From MED-G78 sp964343355 (GTDB lineage: Bacteria; Pseudomonadota; Gammaproteobacteria; Magnimaribacterales; D2472), in contig CAYFJC010000021.1 in assembly GCA_964343355.1 (NCBI GenBank), positions 1 through 19,895 on the forward strand: DNA of 19,895 nucleotides, read 5' to 3'. A program made the position numbers and the translations under genes. Below, one piece after another: positions 7,773-16,033 of the stretch (the first letter of the stretch is position 1; each line of letters begins with the position of its first letter). The notes beneath the pieces are model-generated. The model was not told the DNA's origin, searched no databases, and saw only the letters and a program-made list of their open reading frames with translations.

Positions 7773-8838
7773 ATCTATTCTAGTTGGTAAAAAACCTACT
7801 AATTATGAGGTTGAAATCTTAGATAAACCAATATCTAAAAGAAATATCTCTCTTGCAATAAAACCATATAACAAAATACTTATAGTTTCTGATGATGGTC
7901 TTCCTAAGAAATATTTACTTGAAATAAAGAAACTTATTTCAAACTCTAAAAAAGTTCATGTCTACATTCTTCCTGCTGGAGAGAAATCTAAGTCACTAAA
8001 ATCTTTCAATTTAATTCTAGAAAACCTAGCGTCTCTTAAGTTTGATAGAACAGACTGTTTGGTTGCTCTTGGGGGAGGAATGGTTGGAGATATTACTGGT
8101 TTTGTTGCCTCTGCATACCTTCGAGGTATAGATTTTATTCAGATTCCTACAACACTTTTATCACAAGTTGATTCTTCAGTTGGTGGTAAGACGGCAATAA
8201 ATATTGCGCAGGGAAAAAATCTAGTTGGAGCTTTTTATAATCCTAAAAAAGTACTCATATCATTAGATTATCTAAAAACTTTATCAGACAAAGAATACAA
8301 ATCTGGTTTAGGTGAAGTTATAAAATATGCATTTATTTTAAATAAAAAACTTCATAAAATTTTAAAATCTAATACAGATTTAGTTCTTTCTAGAAATCTT
8401 AAAATCCTTGAAGAGGTCATCTATGAATCAATTAAGACTAAAGCAAAAATAGTTACACAAGATGAAAAAGAAAATGGAGTCAGGGCTTTGCTTAATTTTG
8501 GCCACACTTTTGGTCATGCAATTGAAGCTAAAAATAGTTATAAAGGAATTTCACATGGGGAAGCTGTTGTTTTAGGAATGGTGATTGCTTCAGAAATCTC
8601 CTATCTTGAAAATTATATTAATGAAAAAGATTTAGATGAAATTAAATATTTAATTACCTCATTGGAATTGAATGCAGATTTTAAAAAATATACATATGCA
8701 GAATTAAAACCCTATCTGATGAATGATAAGAAGGTGTCTAAGGGTAAGTTAAATTTAATATTACTTGATAAAGTAGGTAATGCTTTTAAAACAAATCAAT
8801 TTAACAATCTAAATTTATCAAAAGCCTTTAAAAAATAA
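7765..8838 (+). CDS. aroB: 3-dehydroquinate synthase
   Basis: It converts DAHP to 3-dehydroquinate using NAD and a divalent metal, the second step of the shikimate pathway. The 357 residues match the family. The dinucleotide-binding GGGMVGD lies at 103-109, and PTTLLSQVDSSVGGKTAIN follows at 128-146. The metal ligands are Glu184 (LGEVIKY), His247 (FGHTFGHAIE) and His264 (SHGEAV), the same positions I recall in the Escherichia coli enzyme. The ATG lies inside the end of aroK. The gene ends one base before the end of gltB on the opposite strand, so there is no space for a terminator. A DamX/SPOR-domain gene usually follows aroB in gammaproteobacteria and is absent here. Confidence 0.96.
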   Translation: MAKSILVGKKPTNYEVEILDKPISKRNISLAIKPYNKILIVSDDGLPKKYLLEIKKLISNSKKVHVYILPAGEKSKSLKSFNLILENLASLKFDRTDCLVALGGGMVGDITGFVASAYLRGIDFIQIPTTLLSQVDSSVGGKTAINIAQGKNLVGAFYNPKKVLISLDYLKTLSDKEYKSGLGEVIKYAFILNKKLHKILKSNTDLVLSRNLKILEEVIYESIKTKAKIVTQDEKENGVRALLNFGHTFGHAIEAKNSYKGISHGEAVVLGMVIASEISYLENYINEKDLDEIKYLITSLELNADFKKYTYAELKPYLMNDKKVSKGKLNLILLDKVGNAFKTNQFNNLNLSKAFKK

Positions 8839-8839
8839 A

Positions 8840-11800
8840 TTATGCGGCATTCGCTGTAGTAGCTTTTAATAAATCTTTAACATTGAGTGCTGCTGGCGAG
8901 ACTAGCCAAAAAAGTTGCTCGTATTTATCAAAATCATCATATATTTCTTTGGATCTTAAACTGTTAGTTTCTTGATAGTGTTTTAATATAATTTCTTTTA
9001 AATGTTTTCTATGAGATTCCATCTCCTCATTAATAATTCTATCTATATTTACAAGACCCCTGTTACATTTATCAAAGAAGGTTCTGTCCTCATCTAAAAC
9101 ATACGCAAAGCCGCCTGTCATACCAGCACCAAAATTTCTACCTACTGGGCCTAAAACGGTAACCTGCCCACCTGTCATATATTCGCAACAATGATCTCCA
9201 GCTCCCTCAATTGTAGCTTTTGCTCCTGAATTTCTAACTGCAAATCTTTCACCAGCTGAGCCAGCAACATACACTTCTCCACCTGTGGCACCATATAAAC
9301 AAGTATTGCCAACTAAAGTTGTTTCACTACTTTGTGCGTAATGACTTGTATTTTTAATGACTATTTTCCCACCATTCATTCCTTTTCCAACATAGTCATT
9401 AGCATCTCCATCTAAAACTATATTTAAACCACTTGCATTCCAACAACCGAAACTTTGGCCTGCAGAGCCTTTAAAGTTAAGAGTAATTGGTTTCTCTAAT
9501 CCAGATTCACCAAATGAACTAGCTATAAAGCCAGATGCAGATGCGCCTACAGATCTATCTGTATTCATTATTTTGTAATCAAATGATTCTGTTTTGCCTG
9601 CTTTAATAAATGGCTTTATATCTTTTAATATTTTTTTAGCTAGAGTGCCTTTGTCCCATGGATCATTTTGTTTTACTTGGCAATAATAAGGCTCTTTAAT
9701 AGTTTTATTTTGATACAGCAGATCTTCAAGATTTACTTTTTTATACTGAGATTCCATATCTTTAATTACATTTAAGTACTCTGTTTGGCCAATAATATTT
9801 TCTAATTTAGAAACCCCCATTTCACTTAAATGTTTTCGCACATCATCGGCTATAAATTTAAAATAATTTACAACTTTTTCTTTCTCGCCAATAAAATGAT
9901 GATTAATAATGTCTTTTCTTTGGGTGGCAACGCCTGTTGCACAGTTATTAAGATGGCATATTCTCAAGTATTTGCATCCCATAGCTATCATTGGACCTGT
10001 TCCAAAACCAAATGATTCTGCTCCAAGAACGGCAGCTTTAATTACATCTAGTCCAGTTTTCATTCCCCCGTCTGTTTGGAGTCTAATATTTCCTCTTAAG
10101 CCACTTTCGCGTAAAGCTTGATGAGCCTCTGCTAAACCAAGTTCCCATGGTGAGCCAGCATATCTGATTGAAGATAAGGGGCTTGCTCCCGTTCCTCCAT
10201 CATGGCCTGATATGGTAATTAAATCTGCATAGGCTTTAGCTACTCCTGCAGCAATGGTCCCTACTCCTGGCTCTGATACTAGTTTTACAGAAACTAAGGC
10301 TTTTGGATTTACTTCTTTAAGATCATAAATAAGCTGCGCTAAGTCTTCGATTGAGTAAATATCATGATGAGGTGGAGGAGATATTAAAGTAACTCCTGGA
10401 GTAGAATATCTCAATTTAGCAATTAATTTATTTACTTTTCCACCTGGCAATTGACCACCCTCGCCAGGCTTAGCCCCTTGCGCAATTTTAATTTGTAGCA
10501 CTTCAGCATTAACTAAGTAATGAGGCGTGACACCAAATCTTCCTGAAGCTATTTGTTTAATTTTAGACATCTTGTCTGTGCCATATCTCTCGACAGCTTC
10601 GCCACCCTCTCCAGAATTTGACCTACCGCCTATGGAATTCATTGCTTGAGCTAGAGTTTCATGAGCATCAGGGGATAAGGCACCTAGACTCATTCCAGCT
10701 GAATCAAATCTTGTTAAGATTGATTTTTGATTTTCTACACTTTTTATAGAAATTGGCTTTTCTTTTTTTACTTCTAGTAAATCTCTTAGCATTGCTGGCG
10801 GTCTTGTATCTACAAGTTTGGAATACTCTTGATATAAATCAATTGAATTTGAAGAAACCGCCTCTTGAAGTTTTTTAACTATCTCCGGATTGTATGTATG
10901 ATATTCGCCGCCATGAATGTATTTTAATAAGCCACCAACATTCATATCTGATAGATTGGATCTGGCATAATCATCTAACTTTCTAAGTGATTTATCTAAA
11001 TCTTTAAAACTTTTTCCCTCAATTCTACTAGTGGTATTGGTAAAGCAAGTTTCAACAATTTGAGTATTTAAGCCAACTATTTCAAAAAGTTGCGAGCCTC
11101 TATAACTGGATATGGTAGAAATTCCCATTTTTGAAATTATTTTTAATAAGCCTTTATTAACTCCTTTTCTGTATCTTGCGCAATTCTCGTTTGCATCACC
11201 CTTCAACTCATTTCTGTGAGTTAAATCTAAGATACTTTGATAAGCAAGCCATGGAAATACTGCTGTGGCTCCAAAACCAATCAAGCATGCAATATGATGG
11301 GTATCTCGAGCAGATGCTGAACTAACAATCAGATTTGCATCTGCTCTTAACCCAAGCCTAACAAGCTCTTGATGAACAGCTCCTAAACCCAATAAAGCAT
11401 TAAGAGGGAGCTGCCCCTCCTTTGGAAGATGCTCATCTAAGTGGATAATTGATGCGCCAGACTTAACAGCATTTACAACATCAGTCTTTAGTAATTTTAT
11501 TGCTTTTTTAAGACTTAGTGATTTATCAAAAGATAAGGAAAATTCAGCAACTTTAAAATATTTATTTTCTAATATCGTAGCTAGTTTTCTATGCGAGAGT
11601 AATGGTGAGGATGTGATTAATCTTTTTGCATGCTCAGCCGTTTCTTCATATACATTTAATTCAGGACCAAAGCATGTTTCAAGAGACATAACACTTTTTT
11701 CTCTTAAAGAATCAATTGGGGGATTGGTTACTTGAGCAAATTGTTGTCTAAAAAAGTCATATATTTGTCTATGCATTTTTGACATGACCGCTAAGGCGGT

Positions 11801-13267
11801 ATCATCGCCCATTGAGCCAGTGCCTTCTTGAGAATCAACAGCCAAGGGTTTTATAACCGAGCTTCGCTCTTCTTTAAATAAAAGAAATAGTTTTGATGCA
11901 GTTGTAAAATCCTTTTGTGATATTTTTTTTAAGCCAGGACCGCCAAAATCATTTAAAGAAGATTCAATATACACAGCATGTTTCTTTAACCACTCTCTGT
12001 AAGGATTCTGAGTTTTGAGATAATTGTCTATATATTCTTCATCATGAAGTTCACCAGTTTCAGTATTAATAGCTAATATTCCACCAGGCTTGACTCTTCC
12101 TTTTGTGAGGATAGAGGATTCATCCGTTGGATTAACACCAGTCTCCGAAGCAACTGTGATTAGGCCTTCTTCATCTATTTGATATCTTGCAGGTCTTAGC
12201 CCATTTCTATCTAAAACACAGATAGCCCACTTCCCATCGGTCATTACTATTCCTGCGGGGCCATCCCATGCTTCCATATGCATAGAGTTATATTCATGAA
12301 ATGATTTTATTTCTGCATCAAGAATTTGCCCATTCTGCCATGCAGGAGGAAGAACCATTCTTATAGCTCTAAATATATTAATTCCACCTTTTGCTAATAA
12401 CTCCACCATATTATCTAAAGAAGATGAATCAGAACCAGTTTCATTTATTAAATGTTTGAACTGTGATAATTTTGGTATTAAAGGAGTAATAAATCTTGGT
12501 TTTCTTGCTTTTGCCCAATTTCTATTTCCTCTGATTGCGTTAATTTCACCATTATGTGCTAACAACCTAAAAGGCTGAGCTAAGTGCCATCTTGGGCTAG
12601 TATTGGTAGAAAATCTTTGATGAAAAACACAAATTGATGCTACAAAGTTCTTTTGACGTAAGTCTTTGTAAAATAAGTCTATGGCATCTGGTAGCATTAA
12701 GCCTTTATAAACAATTGTATGGCTAGACATGCTGCATACATACAATAATTCATCATCATCAAATATAACTTCAATAAATTTTCTTGCCTGCAAAAGAGCC
12801 GATTCAAATAATTCTTCTGAAAGACTATCTTGTATTGGTGATATAAAAAGTTGGTATATTTTTGGTAAGCAATCTAAAGCGATAGGTCCTAGAATATCAA
12901 CATCAACAGGAACGAGTCTGGTTGTATCTAATCTTAAGCCTTCTTTTTTTAAAATATTATTTAATTTAGGAAGAAGCTCTTTCAAAGAAGAGTCTAGAAA
13001 TATTTGAGCTACAGCAAAATATTTTGGCAAAACAAGCTTCTGCTCTTTAAGAATTGAATCTCTAAAAAAATCATGATCTAGATTAAAAAGAAGACCACAA
13101 CCATCTCCTGTTTTTCCATCTGAGCCTATGCCGCCACGATGCGTCATACTTTTCAGCGCACTAATAGATTTAGTAATTACAGAATGAGATCTAATGCCAT
13201 TACGATTAGTAATTAAACCAAAACCGCAGTTATCTTTAAAACTATTATTTTTATATAGTCCGGGCAT
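8840..13267 (-). CDS. gltB: Glutamate synthase (NADPH), large subunit
   Basis: GltB makes two glutamates from glutamine and 2-oxoglutarate, working with GltD. The 1475 residues contain the full domain series. After a 13-residue propeptide, catalytic Cys14 (DNCGFGLI) opens the type II glutaminase domain. The central domain follows, then the FMN-binding synthase barrel (about 820-1210) with GEGGE, KPGEGGQLPGGKV and SGHDGGTGASP. The 3Fe-4S ligands Cys1098, Cys1104 and Cys1109 lie in CKYLRICHLNNC. The C-terminal glycine-rich beta-helix (GXXGG repeats, about 1260-1410) is present. Nothing is truncated. The orientation is odd: gltB normally precedes gltD in one operon, but here it points away from gltD across a 65-base gap. 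It still lies between aroB and gltD-hemE as in Pseudomonas, which suggests inversion in place (inference). It converges on aroB with one base between. Confidence 0.97.
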   Translation of the reverse strand: MPGLYKNNSFKDNCGFGLITNRNGIRSHSVITKSISALKSMTHRGGIGSDGKTGDGCGLLFNLDHDFFRDSILKEQKLVLPKYFAVAQIFLDSSLKELLPKLNNILKKEGLRLDTTRLVPVDVDILGPIALDCLPKIYQLFISPIQDSLSEELFESALLQARKFIEVIFDDDELLYVCSMSSHTIVYKGLMLPDAIDLFYKDLRQKNFVASICVFHQRFSTNTSPRWHLAQPFRLLAHNGEINAIRGNRNWAKARKPRFITPLIPKLSQFKHLINETGSDSSSLDNMVELLAKGGINIFRAIRMVLPPAWQNGQILDAEIKSFHEYNSMHMEAWDGPAGIVMTDGKWAICVLDRNGLRPARYQIDEEGLITVASETGVNPTDESSILTKGRVKPGGILAINTETGELHDEEYIDNYLKTQNPYREWLKKHAVYIESSLNDFGGPGLKKISQKDFTTASKLFLLFKEERSSVIKPLAVDSQEGTGSMGDDTALAVMSKMHRQIYDFFRQQFAQVTNPPIDSLREKSVMSLETCFGPELNVYEETAEHAKRLITSSPLLSHRKLATILENKYFKVAEFSLSFDKSLSLKKAIKLLKTDVVNAVKSGASIIHLDEHLPKEGQLPLNALLGLGAVHQELVRLGLRADANLIVSSASARDTHHIACLIGFGATAVFPWLAYQSILDLTHRNELKGDANENCARYRKGVNKGLLKIISKMGISTISSYRGSQLFEIVGLNTQIVETCFTNTTSRIEGKSFKDLDKSLRKLDDYARSNLSDMNVGGLLKYIHGGEYHTYNPEIVKKLQEAVSSNSIDLYQEYSKLVDTRPPAMLRDLLEVKKEKPISIKSVENQKSILTRFDSAGMSLGALSPDAHETLAQAMNSIGGRSNSGEGGEAVERYGTDKMSKIKQIASGRFGVTPHYLVNAEVLQIKIAQGAKPGEGGQLPGGKVNKLIAKLRYSTPGVTLISPPPHHDIYSIEDLAQLIYDLKEVNPKALVSVKLVSEPGVGTIAAGVAKAYADLITISGHDGGTGASPLSSIRYAGSPWELGLAEAHQALRESGLRGNIRLQTDGGMKTGLDVIKAAVLGAESFGFGTGPMIAMGCKYLRICHLNNCATGVATQRKDIINHHFIGEKEKVVNYFKFIADDVRKHLSEMGVSKLENIIGQTEYLNVIKDMESQYKKVNLEDLLYQNKTIKEPYYCQVKQNDPWDKGTLAKKILKDIKPFIKAGKTESFDYKIMNTDRSVGASASGFIASSFGESGLEKPITLNFKGSAGQSFGCWNASGLNIVLDGDANDYVGKGMNGGKIVIKNTSHYAQSSETTLVGNTCLYGATGGEVYVAGSAGERFAVRNSGAKATIEGAGDHCCEYMTGGQVTVLGPVGRNFGAGMTGGFAYVLDEDRTFFDKCNRGLVNIDRIINEEMESHRKHLKEIILKHYQETNSLRSKEIYDDFDKYEQLFWLVSPAALNVKDLLKATTANAA

Positions 13268-13279
13268 TTATGTTAATGG

Positions 13280-13291
13280 TGTGAGTTAATT
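13280..13291 (-). promoter_or_regulatory. 12-base leader element of gltB, shared with ilvE
   Basis: AATTAACTCACA on the minus strand, 12 bases before the gltB ATG and downstream of a candidate -10 (TATTAT, 13297-13302). It is identical to the element before ilvE at 2670-2681. Confidence 0.25.
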
Positions 13292-13296
13292 GTTGA

Positions 13297-13302
13297 TAAT
13301 AT
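13297..13302 (-). promoter_or_regulatory. Candidate -10 element for gltB
   Basis: TATTAT on the minus strand matches the -10 consensus at five of six positions. The best upstream -35 candidate is ATGACA at 19 bases, inside the distal copy of the tandem repeat. If real, anything binding the repeat would affect both divergent genes. Confidence 0.25.
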
Positions 13303-13309
13303 CATAAAA

Positions 13310-13329
13310 GTGTCATACTGTGTCATACT
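13310..13329 (+). repeat. Perfect tandem repeat, two copies of GTGTCATACT
   Basis: The 10-base unit occurs twice head to tail with no mismatch, ending three bases before the gltD ATG. A 10-base period places both copies on the same face of the helix, as expected for two adjacent protein sites. It could also be a simple local duplication. It lies in the short gltB-gltD gap next to the unusual GltD N-terminal extension. Confidence 0.7.
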
Positions 13330-13332
13330 TAA

Positions 13333-14994
13333 ATGACTCAAAAAAACAAACAATACAAACTAGAAAAAGGTTTGATGCTCTTCACGCAACCGCGTTCTCC
13401 ATACTTTTATGGAAAAATTAGGTTTAATAAAAAATATTTAACAAAATCTTTTGCGCCTATTATTTCTCGAGCTGATGCAGAAATAGAGCTCTATGCTTGG
13501 AGGGATAGTTTGTATCAAACTGAAATACCTAATATTAAAATTACATCAGAAGAATTGGGTGCGAGAAGTCAATATATCGAACATGAAGAGCTTGATAATG
13601 ACTTTCAATTTCTTGAAGTAGGAAGATTTGATCCGCAAAAAAAGAGTCTAGAAGAAAGAAAGATTAGTTTTGTTGAGATATATGGTGAATATAATCAAAC
13701 TGAAGTTTCTAGCCAAGCTCATAGATGTTTAGACTGCGGAAACCCCTATTGTGAATGGAAGTGCCCAGTCCATAACTATATCCCTGATTGGCTAAAACTT
13801 GTTAATGAAGGGAATATTATTGAGGCTGCTGAATTATGTCATCAAACAAATAGTTTGCCTGAGATGTGTGGAAGAGTATGCCCGCAAGATAGATTGTGTG
13901 AAGGCGCATGCACACTTAATGATGGTTTTGGTGCGGTAACAATTGGTTCAACTGAGAAATATATCACTGATAAAGCATTTGAGATGGGATGGAAGCCTGA
14001 TATGTCATACAGAACATGGACAGATAAAAAAGTGGCTATTATCGGAGCAGGCCCAGCGGGTATTGCTTGTGCAGATGTTTTAACAAGATCTGGCGTTAAA
14101 AGTCATGTCTATGATAAATATGAAGAAATTGGTGGTTTATTAACTTTTGGAATACCTGAGTTCAAATTGGAGAAAAAGGTTGTCCAAAAAAGAAGGGAAA
14201 TTTTAGAAGGCATGGGTGTTGAATTCTTTTTAGGTAAGGAAGTGGGTAAAGATATTCAGTTTAAAGAGCTTTATGAAAATTACGATGCTGTTTTTCTAGG
14301 CATGGGTACCTATACATCGTTAGAAGGTGGCTTTAAGGGTGAAAAGCTACCCAATGTATTTAAAGCTCTAGATTATTTAATTTCTAGTACCAATAGATTA
14401 TTAAAAATAGAAAAGGATAAAGAAAATTTTATTAATCTAAAAGGTAAAAATGTTGTTGTACTTGGTGGTGGAGACACAGCAATGGATTGCAATAGGACAG
14501 CTGTGAGACAGGGAGCAAAATCGGTTAAATGCTTATATAGAAGAGATGAAAAAAATATGCCAGGCTCTAAAAGAGAAGTTACAAATGCAAAAGAAGAGGG
14601 AGTTGAATTCCAATTTAATATCCAGCCAATAGAAATTATGGGCAATAAGGATGTTGAAGGTATAAAAGTAGTAAGAACAGAATTGGGTGAGCCTGATCAA
14701 AATGGAAGAAGAGTTCCAATTCCTATTCCTGGATCTGAAACTATTATAGAAGCTGATGCAGTGATTATAGCTTTTGGTTTTCGAGCTAGTCCCTCTGAGT
14801 GGTTTAAAGACTTCAATATCAATACTCAAAATAATGGACTTGTATTAGCAGCAGAAGATCAAGAATATAAATTTCAAACCTCTAATAACAAGATATTTTC
14901 TGGTGGTGATATGGTGAGAGGATCAGACTTGGTAGTGACTGCCATATGGGAAGGTCGCGAAGCGGCTAAAAGCATCATAGAATACGTATCATAA
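13333..14994 (+). CDS. gltD: Glutamate synthase small subunit with N-terminal integrase-like extension
   Basis: The core (from about residue 90) is the NADPH- and FAD-dependent beta subunit that passes electrons to GltB. It has the Fe-S cysteines in CLDCGNPYCEWKC (132-144) and MCGRVCPQDRLCEGAC (179-193). The FAD loop is GAGPAG (238-243), the NADPH loop is LGGGDTAMDC (377-386), and GGDMVRGSDLVVTAI is near the end. The protein has 553 residues, whereas Escherichia coli GltD has about 472 and starts near FQFLEVGRFDP. Residues 11-62 of the extra N-terminus look like the beta-sheet-plus-helix DNA-binding domain that opens many tyrosine recombinases: KGLMLFTQPRSPYFYGKIRFNKKYLTKS followed by a helix. 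The ATG comes directly after an in-frame TAA; a TTG at 13555 would remove most of the extension. The stop overlaps the hemE start by one base. Core function is certain; the role of the extension is not. Confidence 0.95.
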   Translation: MTQKNKQYKLEKGLMLFTQPRSPYFYGKIRFNKKYLTKSFAPIISRADAEIELYAWRDSLYQTEIPNIKITSEELGARSQYIEHEELDNDFQFLEVGRFDPQKKSLEERKISFVEIYGEYNQTEVSSQAHRCLDCGNPYCEWKCPVHNYIPDWLKLVNEGNIIEAAELCHQTNSLPEMCGRVCPQDRLCEGACTLNDGFGAVTIGSTEKYITDKAFEMGWKPDMSYRTWTDKKVAIIGAGPAGIACADVLTRSGVKSHVYDKYEEIGGLLTFGIPEFKLEKKVVQKRREILEGMGVEFFLGKEVGKDIQFKELYENYDAVFLGMGTYTSLEGGFKGEKLPNVFKALDYLISSTNRLLKIEKDKENFINLKGKNVVVLGGGDTAMDCNRTAVRQGAKSVKCLYRRDEKNMPGSKREVTNAKEEGVEFQFNIQPIEIMGNKDVEGIKVVRTELGEPDQNGRRVPIPIPGSETIIEADAVIIAFGFRASPSEWFKDFNINTQNNGLVLAAEDQEYKFQTSNNKIFSGGDMVRGSDLVVTAIWEGREAAKSIIEYVS

Positions 14995-16031
14995 TGTTAG
15001 ATCAATCCTTATTTTTAAGAGCTTTAAACAAAAAAACTAATCCAGTACCTCCTATTTGGTATATGCGTCAAGCAGGAAGATACCTGCCAGAATATAGAGC
15101 TGTAAGATCAAAATTTAAAAATTTTCTAGATATGTGTAAGAATCCAGATGTCTGTTGTGAGCTAGCTTTGCAACCTATTGATAGATTTAATCTTGACGCA
15201 AGCATACTGTTTTCAGATATCTTGACCATTCCTGATGCTTTTAATCTAGGTGTTGAATTTAAAGAGGGAGAAGGTCCTGTTTTTAATAACCCCATAAGAA
15301 ATATTAAAGCTATAGCTAATTTACCCTCGTTTGACCCTCAAGAACTTTCCTATGTTTATAAGTGTGTCAGTAATATTAGGGGCGCCCTTCCAACCAGTCT
15401 TCCTTTAATAGGTTTTTGTGGAAGTCCTTGGACTCTTGCTGCTTATTCTATAGAAGGAGGCTCATCAAAAGATTTTGCCTTTACAAGGAATTTTATTTCT
15501 GAGAATCCTAAGGAAACTCAACATCTTTTAAAGGTATATACAGATGCTTGTTTTGAATATTTAAAAGAGCAGGTATTGGCAGGTATTGATGCAATCCAAA
15601 TCTTTGATTCTTGGGCAGGCCTCTTGGGCAAAGAGGACTATAAAATATTTTCACTTAATTATATTAATGATCTTGTTGAACAACTTAAAGAAGATGATGT
15701 TACTAAAGATACCCCTGTGATTATATTTGCTCGTCAACCAAAGGGTGGGATTGAGCAACTAAGCGCCTGCAAGCCTGAGTGTATTAGTTTGTATTGGGAT
15801 GAATCTATTGAAGATTCAATTCATATTCTAAAAGGCAATACTGCTATACAGGGCAACCTTAATCCTTTGATTTTAAAGGAAGAAAATTCAGTTATTTATA
15901 ACGAACTTAAAATTATGCTGGATAAGTTTAAAGACTATCCTGGTTATATTTTTAACCTAGGGCATGGTATTACACCTGACATTGATCCAGATAAAATAAA
16001 ATTTGTAACCGATACCGTTAGAGAGTTATAA
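14994..16031 (+). CDS. hemE: Uroporphyrinogen III decarboxylase
   Basis: It removes four acetate carboxyls from uroporphyrinogen III to give coproporphyrinogen III in heme synthesis. The 345 residues match the family (about 354). The first signature PPIWYMRQAGRYLPEYR (19-35, with Arg25 and Arg29) is complete. Catalytic Asp75 lies in FSDIL, and the second signature GFCGSPWTLAAYSIEGG is present at about 140. IQIFDSWAG and the C-terminal LGHGITPDID are also typical. Its ATG shares the final A of the gltD stop (TAATG), so translation is probably coupled; no Shine-Dalgarno sequence is seen. gltD-hemE adjacency is the Pseudomonas order. It converges on tesB with two bases between. Confidence 0.96.
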   Translation: MLDQSLFLRALNKKTNPVPPIWYMRQAGRYLPEYRAVRSKFKNFLDMCKNPDVCCELALQPIDRFNLDASILFSDILTIPDAFNLGVEFKEGEGPVFNNPIRNIKAIANLPSFDPQELSYVYKCVSNIRGALPTSLPLIGFCGSPWTLAAYSIEGGSSKDFAFTRNFISENPKETQHLLKVYTDACFEYLKEQVLAGIDAIQIFDSWAGLLGKEDYKIFSLNYINDLVEQLKEDDVTKDTPVIIFARQPKGGIEQLSACKPECISLYWDESIEDSIHILKGNTAIQGNLNPLILKEENSVIYNELKIMLDKFKDYPGYIFNLGHGITPDIDPDKIKFVTDTVREL

Positions 16032-16033
16032 AT

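Noticed and set aside
9830..10121. Plus-strand open frames inside gltB, and similar short frames inside glycosyltransferase, ilvE, gltD, hemE and cobT
   Set aside because: They lie wholly antisense or out of frame to genes with complete family motifs, show no recognisable domains, and have no start signals.
13333..13530. A separate truncated integrase gene or mobile element before gltD
   Set aside because: The segment is in frame with GltD, no catalytic recombinase domain (R-H-R-Y) is present anywhere in the window, and no tRNA gene or attachment-site pair is visible.
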